This document shows, in pieces, positions 11,556 through 23,500 of a DNA stretch of 64,000 nucleotides. Origin of the DNA: Glandiceps talaboti. Its lineage: Eukaryota > Hemichordata > Enteropneusta > Spengelidae. The notes below the pieces were generated by a model. That model was not told the origin of the DNA and did no database searches. It saw only the letters and a list, made by a program, of their open reading frames with translations. Every line of letters starts with the position of its first letter. Position 1 is the stretch's first letter. The position numbers were made by a program, and so were the translations under genes. The stretch covers positions 10,590,001 through 10,654,000 of the forward strand of contig NC_135556.1 of the NCBI RefSeq assembly GCF_964340395.1, read 5' to 3'.

Positions 11556-14500
11556 CCAACCCATCCACTTCCATCACTTAGCCTGACACCAACTCACTCA
11601 CTTCCATCACTTAGCCAGGCACCAACCCATCCACTTCCATCACTTAGCCAGACACCAACCCATCCACTTCCATCACTTAGCCTGACACCAACTCACCCAC
11701 TTCCATCACTTAGCCAGACACCAACCCATCCACTTCCATCATTTAGCCTAGTACCAACCCATCCACTTCCAGCACTTAGCCTAGTACCAACCCATCCACT
11801 TCCATCACTTAGCCTAGTACCAACTCGTCCACTTCCATCACTTAGCCTAGTACCAACCCATCCACTTCCATCACTTAGCCAGACACCAACCCATCCACTT
11901 CCATCACTTAGCCTAACACCAGCCAACCCACTTCCATCATTTAGCCTAGTACCAACCCACCCACCTCCATCACTTAGCCTAGTACCAACCCATCCACTTC
12001 CATCACTTAACCCGACACCAACTCACCTACTTCCATCACTTAGCCTGGTACCAACCCATCCACTTCCATCACTTAGCCTGACACAACTCACCCACTTCCA
12101 TCACTTAGCCAGACACCAACCCGTCCACTTCCATCACTTAGACAGACACCAACCCATCCACTTCCATCACTTAGCCTGACACCAACCGGTCTGCTTCCAT
12201 CACTTAGCCAGACACCAGCCCATCCACTTCCATCATTTAGCCTAGTACCAACCCATCCACTTCCATCACTTAGCCTAGTACCAACCCATCCACTTCCATC
12301 ATTTAGCCTAGTACCAACCCATCCACTTCCATCACTTAGCCTAGTACCAACCCATCCACTTCCATCACTTAGCCTGACACCAACTCACTCAATTCCATCA
12401 CTTAGCCAGACACCAACCCATCCACTTCCATCACTTAGCCTAGTACCAACCCATCCACTTCCATCATTTAGCCTGACACCAACCCATCCACTTCCATCAC
12501 TTAGCCTGAAACCAACCAGTCTGCTTCCATCACTAGCCTGACACCAACCCATCCACTTCCAAGATTTAGCCTAGTATCAACCCATTCACTTCCTTCACTT
12601 AGCCAGACACCAACCCATCCACTGCCATCACTTAACCTGACACCAACCCATCCACTTCCATCACTTAACCTGACACCAACCCATCCACTTCCATCAATTA
12701 GCCAGACACCAACCCATCCACTTCCATCATTTAGCCAAGTACCAACCCATCCACTTCCATCATTTAGCCTAGTACCAACCCATCCACTTCCATCACTTAA
12801 CCCGACACCAACCCATCTACTTCCATCACTTAACCTAACACCAACCCATCCATTTCCATCACCTAACCTGACACCAACTCACCCACTTCCATCACTTAGC
12901 CTGACACCAACCCATCCACTTCCATCACTTAACCTGACACCAACCCATCCACTTCCATCATTTAGCCTAGTACCAACCCATCCACTTCCATCACTTAGCC
13001 TAGAACCAACCCATCCACTTCCATCACTTAGCCTGACACCAACCCATCTACTTCCATCACTTAACCTGACACCAACTCACCCACTTCCATCACTTAGCCT
13101 AGAACCAACCCATCCACTTCCATCACTTAACCTGACACCAACCCATCCACTTCCATCACTTAGCCTAGAACCAACCCATCCACTTCCATCACTTAGCCTG
13201 ACACCAACCCATCTACTTCCATCACTTAGCCTGACACCAACTCACCCACTTCCATCACTTAGCCTAGTACCAACCCATCCACTTCCATCACTTAACCTGA
13301 CACCAACTCACCCACTTCCATCACTTACCCAGACACCAACTCACCCACTTCCATCACTTAGCCAGACACCAACAGATCCACTTCCATCGCTTAGCCTGAC
13401 ACCAACTCACCTACTTCCATCACCTACCCAGACACCAACTCACCCACTTCCATCACTTAGCCAGACACCAACCCATCCACTTCCATCAATTAGCCAGACA
13501 CTAACCCATCCACTTCCATCACTTAGCCTAACACCAACCCATCCACTTCCATCACTTAGCCTAGTACCAACTCGTCCACTTCCATCACTTAGCCAGACAC
13601 CAACCCACCAACTTCCATCACTTAGCCTAGTACCAACCCATCCACTTCCATCACTTAGCCAGACACCAACCCATCCACTTCCATCACTTAGCGTGAAACC
13701 AACCCGTCTGCTTCCATCACTTAGCCTGACACCAACCCATCCACTTCCATCACTTAGCCTGACACCAACCCATCCACTTCCATCACTTAGCCTAGTACCA
13801 ACCCATCCACTTCCATCACTTAGCCAGACACCAACCCATCCACTTCCATCACTTAGCCTGAAACCAACCAGTCTGCTTCCATCACTAGCCTGACACCAAC
13901 CCATCCACTTCCAAGATTTAGCCTAGTATCAACCCATTCACTTCCTTCACTTAGCCAGACACCAACCCATCCACTTCCACCACTTAGCCTAGTACCAACC
14001 CATCCACTTCCATCATTTAGCCTAGTACCAACCCATCCACTTCCATCACTTAGCCTAGTACCAACTCGTCCACTTCCATCACTTAGCCTAGTACCAACCC
14101 ATCCACTTCCATCACTTAGCCAGACACCAACCCATCCACTTCCATCACTTAGCCTAGTACCAACCCATCCACTTCCATCACTTAGCCTAGTACCAACTTG
14201 TCCGCTTCCATCACTTAACCCGACACCAACCCATCCACTTCCATTACTTAGCCAGACACCAACCCATCCACTTCCATCACTTAACCTAGTACCAACTCGT
14301 CCACTTCCTTCACTTAGTCTGACACCAACCCATCCACTTCCATCACTTAGCCTAACACCAGCCAACCCACTTCCATCATTTAGCCGAGGACCAACCCATT
14401 CACTTCCTTCACTTAGCCAGACACTAACCACCCACTTCCATCACTTAACCTGACATCAACCCATCCACTTCCATCACTTAGCCTAGTACCAACTCGTCCA

Positions 14501-14586
14501 CTTCCATCACTTAGCCTGACACCAGCCCATCCACTTCCATCATTTAACCTGGCACCAACCCATCCACTACCATTACTTAGCCTGGC
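11556..14586. repeat. 33-bp minisatellite, about 92 copies
   Basis: Head-to-tail 33-base units reading CCAACCCATCCACTTCCATC and then ACTTAGCC plus a variable five-base part. The main variants at the variable part are TGACA, AGACA and TAGTA. Because 33 is divisible by 3, the array leaves long open frames with an 11-residue period (GWVGVRLSDGS on the minus strand, LPSLSLTPTHP on the plus), but there are no splice or start contexts to make these genes. The array sits about 3.1 kb upstream of the Xlox start. Units are directly abutting, so this is not a CRISPR array. Confidence 0.97.
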
Positions 14587-16089
14587 GGGTTAAAAGTATG
14601 TGCACCCTACTACACTCTTTATGTTCATCAGGTGTGTCTTATTAGCATACTTTCTTTTAAAATGGTAACCAGTAAATCTATAACTTTTTTTTATCCTTTA
14701 AAGCTCAAATGATAAACTTCTCTGACAATGCATGGACATCTCAAATCTTATTTCACGTTACTTTCACACAGATAATCTACTTGGAAATTAATCTCACCTT
14801 TACCTCAGGTTACTCAAATGCTATAGATTTTCTTGACATTCGATAACCAACCAACTGACACTGTTGCTTTCCATCGTAACTCACCACTTTCTGATGCACA
14901 TTCCAAATATTGCCGTTATTACCTGCAATTATAATAGAAGCTAAGATATGAGTCCAATATTCATATATCTAGTACTTCCCCTAATTTTACGGTACGGGGG
15001 GTCAAGTGTTGTTGAGTCGGTGATACGTATCTATACTCGACCACTGACCACTCCAAAACATTATAAATCTACTTTACTGCCAGTGATCTGTCAAAAGCAG
15101 ACGAAATGCGTTCAATAAAACTAATCTTATCAACTTTTCTTATTTTCCAGGGGCACTGGCAAAGGAGGCTTTGAGGACCGGAAAATTCTTGTCTTTAAAA
15201 GAAAAACACAAAAGTATGAATGATTTCATTGTGTTAGTGTTATTTATATATAAGATGACAGACGGTCGTGGTTACTCATGCCAACGGCTACAAGTATATG
15301 ATAACATTGTTCTTGGAAAGTAATAATTCAAAATTCTATCATATAACAAATTAGTACAGTCGAGAATGTTAGATATTGCTTAATTTTGATTTTCTGTTAT
15401 CAAAGGACGATTTTCACTGAAACAATTGGGCAAAGTTGTATAGAGATATCACGGACACGTTCAGTATAACTTCCGAATAGTTTATTTACACAGACAGGGC
15501 AGATGTCAGACGAAAGCATCGGTGATTGGTAGTTGTGGTACATGACTGGTTGACAGCCTGGGGACAATGTCTAACTGTGCACAACAACCAATGGCGTGAC
15601 AAGACAGAATTGACGTCATCAAAGTTGAATTCACTGACGACATCGGAGTATAGGTTTCGTTTGAACTATGTCAATCGAAATCAAATAATTGTACACATCA
15701 AAAATAAAACTATGAAAAACTAATGAAATGTGTTTAATTATCTCAACTATCTCAAGTTCAACAACGGATGACAATCACAGAGACGTTGTAGTGTTTTGCT
15801 AAAACCAACAACCGTTACCACGTTCATGAGTTTTTGTCTAACATTTTTTGTGGGTTGGTTTAATGTAATCAGTGTTCGAATGTCAACGTTGTGTGTCTGC
15901 AAACAGCAAAATGAAAACTAAGCACTTAATTACGTTTTCATTGCAATTACATTATCAGATCCAAAATTGTCTGATTTTGGAACGCATAGTTCGTTCTAAA
16001 TTTTTCGTACTCGTTGTGTCGGCAAAGGTTGTACTTTGTTTATTTATCAAGAATTCTTTTTACTGATAATTATCCGTCTCCACGGGAAC
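14587..16089. other. Upstream flank of Xlox, no feature seen
   Basis: AT-rich non-coding sequence. The small open frames at 15526-15723 and 15872-16066 have no recognisable similarity to known domains. Confidence 0.4.
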
Positions 16090-16320
16090 ATATTTAATCC
16101 ATTTTTATACATGATGATAATGAAGACACGCCTGTAAAGGAGGTGGGGAGAGACCAGTCTGGCGGTGAGGTTCTTTGTGGCGTAGTATCAGATAGCAACT
16201 CTAAGCGGGACTGATACCACTTGGCAGTCATATCAGTTAAACACATCTTGTTCTGAGCCGCAGTGCAGACGACCAATCTACACAGCCAGGTTGCCAAGTA
16301 TCACGATCTTCATTGGGGAA
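16090..16320. other. GC-richer block 1.4 kb upstream of Xlox, unassigned
   Basis: About 230 bases with visibly higher GC than the surroundings, containing GGTGGGGAGAGACCAGTCTG and GCGGGACTGATACCACTTGG. A 67-residue minus-strand frame spans it but shows no domain. It could be a conserved regulatory element or an old repeat; I cannot tell which. Confidence 0.3.
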
Positions 16321-17486
16321 CGACTACAGTATTTTATTGATTATTTTGATTATTTAGGTGGTGGCGCAAAACTGACATATGCTCAAAGTTGTGGGGAAGT
16401 TACACACCGAACACAGTTTGTTACCGAATTAGTGATTTTGAATCGAAATTGGAGTGTGAATTTGAACAGTATCAACTCGAATCTGTTATTTGTATGTATT
16501 TGAGTGTCGACATGTAATTAAACAGAGCTGAAGATAAAGTTACACTTTATCAATATAGTCTCTCGCGTTTCATGGTACATGGACACATTAATTTTAGCCA
16601 TATTCCCCGTGTCAAAACCTATACACGTGGTATTTCGAAATGTCAAAATTGAATAAAAATTTTGACTTTGTTTAATCGAGCCTGTGTAGTTCTAGTGCGA
16701 CCTTGGAAATCACGTTGCGATTGAATCATCCGGTTTTATATCTGTCTGTGTCTGTGAATGTTGGTATTTCCCGGTAGCTTAACTCGTGGTTTCTGTTTGT
16801 GTGGGTATCAATACAAGATGACGTGACGGTGGGCGAACGACAGTGACGAGTTGATTTATCCTTGTGTTGTGTGTGTATACAACAATGTTTAAGGTCAATA
16901 TATACATGCTTGTTGCTGCCTGTAAAGACCGCGCGTTACAAGATGAAAACTGTTGATATACAAGCCAACATGATTGGACAATGATAGGGGCTTGATGTAC
17001 AACATCGTTCTGTCATGTCCCCAGACAAGATTATTAAGATAACAACAGTTCCTCCTTCTTCAAACTTGCCAAGCACGAATCATGGCAATGTTTACGTTAT
17101 AATTAAGCTAAATTGCTCCCAGCGACAACTTTCATCTTAACGGCAATTTTCTCGACCATATTTTACCTGAGTTATTGCTGTTACAGAAGTACCATAAAAA
17201 TCGGAATGAAACTGTAAATGTGTGTGTTGCCTAGCCCAAGTCCTCTTAAATACGAGACGTGTGGCCAGTCTCAAATCGAAACGATTAACAAAATACACTG
17301 TAGTCGTTCAACGGCTGCGATTCGAAATACATGAGAAGGGTTGGGGTTACTCAGCCTGAATTATTTCATTTTAACCCATGTTTGCCAACATTCCGACCAG
17401 TACTCCGTAAAATCCATATAATATATGGTCCTATTAATGCAAAATCCTTAGACAACTTAGGGAAACAAATATTTTCCCATTCTTAT
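16321..17486. other. Xlox proximal upstream region
   Basis: Non-coding, with no TATA box or initiator that I can place confidently. The Xlox promoter or a non-coding first exon may lie here. Confidence 0.35.
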
Positions 17487-17515
17487 AAGTGTTAAGTTTT
17501 TTTTTTAGCTGCAGG
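17487..17515 (+). other. Possible splice acceptor upstream of Xlox coding exon
   Basis: A run of ten T residues is followed by AG at 17507-17508 and a second AG at 17513-17514, giving a convincing acceptor about 180 bases before the Xlox ATG. If used, Xlox would have a non-coding upstream exon and its promoter would lie further left. The window gives no way to identify the matching donor. Confidence 0.3.
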
Positions 17516-17657
17516 GCGATCACACGGTTGTTATTTATTGCTTACGACCCACTGGAACCCGTTTGTTGGTTAAGTCTGATTGTTTTTTGTTTACTCGTAA
17601 ATGTTTGTGTACTTCGAACGACAGGTGACGATGCATGGTGGAAGCCTCGCGCCTGGT

Positions 17658-17663
17658 CACGTG
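17658..17663. promoter_or_regulatory. CACGTG E-box inside GTCACGTGAC palindrome, just 5' of the Xlox ATG
   Basis: A perfect 10-bp palindrome GTCACGTGAC (17656-17665) lies 27 bases before the Xlox start codon. Its CACGTG core is the binding site of USF/MITF/Myc-class bHLH-zip factors. Its location in the proximal promoter or 5' leader is suggestive only; no TATA box is evident at a standard distance. Confidence 0.35.
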
Positions 17664-17691
17664 ACACACTTGTTGAATTTAAGTGCTGACA

Positions 17692-18184
17692 ATGATTGAT
17701 CGAGATAGTTTGTCTCTATTTTATAGCGGTAATATTGGGCTAAATTACATGGATATTTCCAACATGGACAATTCCAACCCGTTTTACACATCCACGATGT
17801 ATCCTAAAGACCAATATGTGCCTCCTCCGGTAACCGCAGGCTATAATACGGGCTTACCAGCATGCGTGTATGCGGCAAAGCCACAGGTTCAACACTCCTA
17901 TAGTGGTCAAACCATGGCCGTAGTAGAACAGCATCAACGTATGGAACACACACTTAACGTTAACGAAGCTCGCCAACTTCCTCAGCAGTTACACCAAGTA
18001 CAGCAAGTAACGGTCTCGGCAGCTCCGCCGAACAGCTCCCTACCGACCATGACACACCCGCAACAGGTAGTACACAGCGGTAACCAGATGACAGGCATCG
18101 ACACAGCGCGTAATCAGAATTTACCCTTCCCGTGGATGAAAACAACGAAGTCACATGCTCACATGTGGAAAGCCCAGTGGCCCG
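17692..18184 (+). CDS. Xlox: Xlox (Pdx-type ParaHox) exon 1: N-terminus and hexapeptide
   Basis: First coding exon of a ParaHox transcription factor of the Xlox/Pdx family. The ATG at 17692 has A at -3 and an in-frame TAA at 17680-17682, so coding cannot extend further upstream within this exon; ATGs at 17749 and 17764 (residues 20 and 25) are alternative starts, the latter also in good context. The 164 residues are rich in Q, P, S, T and Y. A PACVY stretch at residues 56-60 resembles the PACLY segment of vertebrate Pdx1. The Pbx-binding hexapeptide FPWMK is at residues 146-150, followed by the family-typical TTKSHAHMWKAQWP run. The exon stops at a donor reading CCCG|GTAAGT, splitting a Gly codon after its first base. 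The product is nuclear. Joined to exon 2 it gives 338 residues. Identification is very secure; only the exact start is uncertain. Confidence 0.95.
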
Positions 18185-20477
18185 GTAAGTCAGATCTTCC
18201 CTTCAGTGTGGAGTGAACATTGCAATGAGTAGAAATCCCAATAACATCTGTCCCAAACAACAAATCACACAGGAGTAACGAAATGGAGAACTGCATTGTT
18301 ATGATATACCGGTAAATTTACTATTAGGTGTTCCATAATGAGATCGAGTTAGATAAATCCCCGCTCATTTGTCCACGGAAATGGTTTTATCGAAGGCTCA
18401 TTAATGTATTGCTGAAACCGGTGATGGGGATATTAGCGGGTAGGTTCAGTGACTACGGAACATTTTAATGACAACCCAAGCATCTGTAATATGTTTGGTC
18501 ATCTGTATTTTCAAAACTACCCCATTATAATTCACGTTAGATACCAACAGAGCAAGCATAGCTCGTGCACGGTACTACCAGGTCTCTCACTCTTTGTACC
18601 CGTCTGAATCAGGGGCTAAAATACAGTGAAACAAATATCAAACCCAGGGCAAGGTAGTCTTAAAAAGTGGTGGGAAAATAAACTGTGTAAAATGAAGCGT
18701 TTAGGCCAGAGTAAGTTTCATATTTAGCAAATGAAATATACGGGTAAAAAATCCATCACCCTGTTCTCACTTTAAAACATCTTCATTAAAAATAAAACAG
18801 TTTTGTCTCCTAAAATAATACCTGAATGTCTAAAAAAAAAGGGGGGGGAAGAAAAGACTGCCTTTTCATCCAAGTGCTATTCATAAAATACCCATTTAGT
18901 ATTTCTGTCTATACTTTGCAGTGTTTCAGAAACACACACAAGAAGAGAAAAATGTATTTTAAAAAAAGTTCTAACATGTCTGAAAAAACAACAACCATAC
19001 AATGTGAACAATCAGAACAAGCAGAAAAATAAAAAAAAACTCAAAAATGTGTAATGTGTACTGGTCATCGAATCAACATGTCCACTACTCATTAAAAAAA
19101 AGTCAATATGTATTGTTTCATGAAGGTTTTAGGTGGTTGGTTTTTTTTAGAAAATAATCGACTAGTAAATTGAATACAGTACGACAAAGGCCTCAAAATA
19201 CTGTATGTTTTGGGTCTGACATCAGTAATGTAACGGTAATGACTCGTGTCTCTATAAGCTACTAGCTCACTTTTGAATTCATCAAAATTCTCCTCTCGAC
19301 TGGCACAGTCCTAGTCCATAGTAGCACATCGTAACAACATTAAACTTTGCTATGGTCATTTTGTCTCTAAACAAAACTTGGCACGCCAACGACTCATTAA
19401 CAAACTTGGTGAGTAAGAACAAACTGTTCCTTAGACCGAGTCAAATTTCCAAAGTGTGACATTTACTATCCATTTTTTATTATGTCAACTAGGAAAGGTA
19501 TTTAGTGTGGAGTAATGGCATTATGATGACTTTAACTATTATTTTTATGTAAGCATTGGACACAGGAGGGGTATATAGCTCTTAACCTAACCAATAAATG
19601 CGGAGAATAAAAGAAATTTATAATTGGCTAATGGGTTTAATACACTTAATCATTTGAAAATAGTGGCTTACCCGTACTCAGCACGCCACACGGTCTCTGC
19701 GGAATCATTCAATGTTACCCAGTTTACGTTGTTGGAAACTTTTCAAACGAGACGAGAAAAGTCAAGGACAGAGAAAATGGGTTGGATTTTTATTAATTAA
19801 TGAAGTATCCTAAACCGGATGTTGGAGTCAAGTATGTAGCATAATTGTAAAACAGGAGTTTTGTCGACGTTTCACGCAGACTGTAATACAACGCTTGACT
19901 CACTTTTTAAAATACTTTTTATGCGATTTAGACTGGTTTGAAATTTCGAATTACACTCGTTAAATCTGTTTGGTGTTTAGCATGAATATTTTACTTTGTT
20001 ATGGACTTCCAATCACATCTACGTTGATAACAGGTGGTTTCCTTCTTACACCAAATGTTGTATTTTTTTTTTTACCTCAGACCAAACGTTTTACTCTAGT
20101 AGAAGTCTGAGTTACTACCAACTTTCCAAGAGTATTATCCTGTCTCATCAAACGACAACCAATGTTGTTGTTTTTTTTTTAAAAACCGAATGATGACTGA
20201 AGAAAACCTTTCTTTGTTCAGACGGTTATATAATGAGTTATCTGTGTCCAGTATTTGACGACAAGGTGAGAAATACATGACAATGTATATTCTTCTGACA
20301 AACAACTGCCATTATTACAAGCCGGAAAAAAAGTATCTACAAAGCAAATAAAATACATCTGTATGGCTAGAACAAATGAAAATGCGAAAGATAACATAGA
20401 AGGCAGGTAATGACTAGACTAGAATATAACATACTACTGCTGAAAGACCTACTATCAGATTAGTGTCATTTTTGGCT

Positions 20478-20553
20478 TGGTGTGAACATGGAAGTAGAAC
20501 CCCATGGTGTGAACACCATGACCGAATACAGCTAGTCTACTTTAATGACGTCA
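20478..20553. promoter_or_regulatory. Candidate regulatory cluster: T-box-like sites and a CRE
   Basis: Two GGTGTGA cores (20479-20485 and 20507-20513), which match the T-box half-site core, lie within 35 bases. The second sits inside the interrupted palindrome CATGGTGTGAACACCATG (20503-20520). A perfect CRE, TGACGTCA, follows at 20546-20553. It lies in the Xlox intron 2.3 kb after exon 1. Motif matches alone do not prove activity. Confidence 0.3.
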
Positions 20554-23500
20554 TCAGAGAACATTTTAACAGTATTGAATTTCAAACTTGAGAAAAAAAT
20601 TGAGGAAAGTCTGTTTAAGAATTTAACTTAAATAAGTTTGATATTTATGAATTTCAAGTATGCGTTTCTGGTTTGACGAAGGAAGAAATGTTTACAGAGA
20701 TATGGAGACTTATCTCCCATAATTGGATTGTTAAGATGTGTTAACTATTCGTGGATGCGTCGCCAAAAGAAATCACCAACGAGATCAGTTTAATTTATGT
20801 AAATGTACATGTTTACTGTTTATTTCTTGTTTGCCCTTCCCTTCATCTTTCTGTCAACTTTGTCATCAGCTCTAGTGATGCATAAATGGGGACAATCTCA
20901 CAACTCCAACTCTTGTCTGACTTGAAAGTGACTGAATCAACAAATTCATAAAATTATCCCACATCTAAACATCTCAACATACTCAGTTCAAGTGTACATA
21001 CACACAACAATATTGGAGTTGACGGTCGTGTTTGATATCATTTCAAAAAACCTGATTTAAAAAAAAATGTAATTTCAGACATCAAATCTCACAAGGAAAA
21101 TTATGACATCAATGAAACTTGAGAATAAATGAATATTTTGAATATTTGAAAAAATCACAATTCTTCAGCTTGCTATAACTACTAAGTTTAAGATATTCTT
21201 ATTGACTTTTATCACATGGGGTGAAACATTTGCTTTATCGGGTTTTTATTTCGTAAAGCGGATGTGACTGGCGCTTATCGAATACTACCTTATCAAATGT
21301 TTTACATTTTCAAAACTTAATGCACCAGTGTTCATCTTGTAACTCTTCCCCCTCCCCTCCTCCCCTCAATATTGTATTTTGTGTCTAGAGTTTAGCTATA
21401 TAGCAGGAGATGTGTTGTGGGAATATGTATGCTGGGTTTGATTTAGAGAATTCTTGCTAGTTTACAGCTGGCCCAACTATAAGTAATGACAGAGGTGATC
21501 TATTGATGTCTTAACAAACTGATGAGCGTGACACCCGAGGTATTTATGGCCCTCTGTCAGTCAGAAACGAGAAAGGGTGACGAATCCCGTTCCAAGGACA
21601 GGGTAACACAGAGATATGGTAGTTTATTCTGTAAGATATGCTTGTTTTTCTAACTGATGAACTTTACATTAGAATTTAAACCTAGTAGAATTTTAGAGGG
21701 GGGCATATTATAGAACGCCTAGAAACCGATGACTGTTTCAACGTTTTATGCTTAACCCACGATTTTAATTGTGGCAAAGTTCAAGGAACATTAAGGCAAT
21801 ATGTAATTAGAATGTCGTTGTTTTCGTTAAAATTTCAATATCGCATTTCTACGCGATTGGGGATTGCACCACGGTGAAAGGAGGACAGTCGGCAAGATCA
21901 AATAAATAGGTCTCAATAACACATCTAATCAAGACAGATTCGGAGGGGGGGCGGCGAAAGGCTTGATTTAATTGAATATGCATTAACTCTGTGGCGGAAA
22001 ATTGGGAGTGTGTTTGTTTGTTGGGAGCCGCTCTTCTATGACTTTTGTATCTTTGTTTTGCTAGCAGTTAGCTTGTTTAAACACACATGAACCATTATTT
22101 AAAATAATATGTCGTAAATAAGTCTCGTAATCCAATTGAAATGTGCTAAGTGTACAGGTACTTATGCAAATGTAGTTTGTTGCTCATAATATACTGCCAG
22201 TACCGACAAACGTCCAATTTACAGTAACAGTAAAAAAACAACACCATGGTGTTAGTTTACTGGTGTTAGGATACTATGTTGTGTGTAACAACCGGGTACT
22301 AAATGTGCGAGACACTTTATTGGGAAACTATTTCCTTCATGTCTCTGGAAAATCGCGCAGGTTGGAAGCGGTAGGTTTGAATGACATATATTATGATACA
22401 GAAGACTGCGAGTTGTCCGCCAACCACAATGGTCTTTAGAATACCATGGGTATTACCAATAGAATGTATCTTATCTAAAGGGGCGACATGGTCCTTATGG
22501 CGGCCAGTTTACTGTAATCTTACAGCCCTTGATGAATCCCCTACCATGTACCTGTGAAATAGTAAGTCGCTTTTTTTAAAAGTTAATTCAAACATTGACT
22601 TTCATAATCAGAGAAAAGGGTCGTGTTTTTGGGTGTTTTTTGTTTTCTTTTTAAAAAAGAAATCCACCATTGGGACCGACTCTATAGTACAACTGCGATG
22701 ACGTATCCATAAATAACACCGCATTGTCTAGATATAAAGACAAAAAAGTCTTTGAAATATAGCGCCCTATGCATAAATTTGCGAGTGAGGTGAGAAAGTG
22801 TAGCGGGCGTGTTTAGTTCAATAGGATTTTCCTCCCGTGGGAAAAGTAGCAAGACATAGAACAACGCTACAACATGTTTCCGTGGAAGGAATACGGTGAC
22901 CGTTAACACACGATACAATGCACGTAGCGGCTATACACGCTTGTATTAGTGGACTTACTGAGTAGTGATAACATGTAATTATTACCATAAAACTTTAATT
23001 AAACATCACCCAACGCCTGCGCTGAAAACAGGTTCGCGTTTCATTGCGCAACAATCACCGTGAATGAACTTCAGATTTATTGTATCTCAGCCATATTGAA
23101 GACAGATATTCGTGCTGTACACCTTAAAGGGACATAGGCAAGATCTGGCATTTTCTTTCAATCTTTGATATTTTTGTTTGCTATGGAGAATTACACATTT
23201 TGTACGTATTGAAACTTGCTTCATCATCACTAGTCACAGCGAGATCTGTGTCATAGCAGGTAGTCAAACTTAATAAATAAATCGATGAGGTACTTTTTTC
23301 GATGAACCCAAAAAGTGCCACTGACATCCATTGTAGGTAAAAATGCAAATGTGTAAATTCGTCCATGCATGCTGTTCGGTTACTTTGTGCTCTTCAGAGG
23401 GTAAACTCAACCACAGATATGACACAAGATTAATTTTATGTAAGTATTTAAAATTAAGGTAGAAAATGTTGTCTGAAGTTGGCCCATATCCCTCTAATCA

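Noticed and set aside
11693-14431. Minus-strand frames of 77-192 residues with an 11-residue GWVGVRLSDGS repeat, resembling a repetitive structural protein
   Set aside because: Produced by a 33-bp minisatellite whose period is divisible by three. Indels break the frame repeatedly, there are no splice sites or unique ends, and the plus strand is equally open.
11556-14586. Regularly spaced direct repeats, considered as a CRISPR array
   Set aside because: Units abut with no unique spacers, and the genome is animal.
1-17000. Search for a Gsx homeobox upstream of Xlox
   Set aside because: No homeodomain motif such as WFQNRR appears in any frame left of Xlox within the window.
17489-17689. Plus-strand 66-residue frame upstream of Xlox
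   Set aside because: It overlaps a likely acceptor and 5' leader, is in a different frame and has no domain.
17683-17691. GTG at 17683 as the start of Xlox
   Set aside because: Animal nuclear genes start at ATG; the ATG at 17692 is in frame, in good context and preceded by an in-frame stop.
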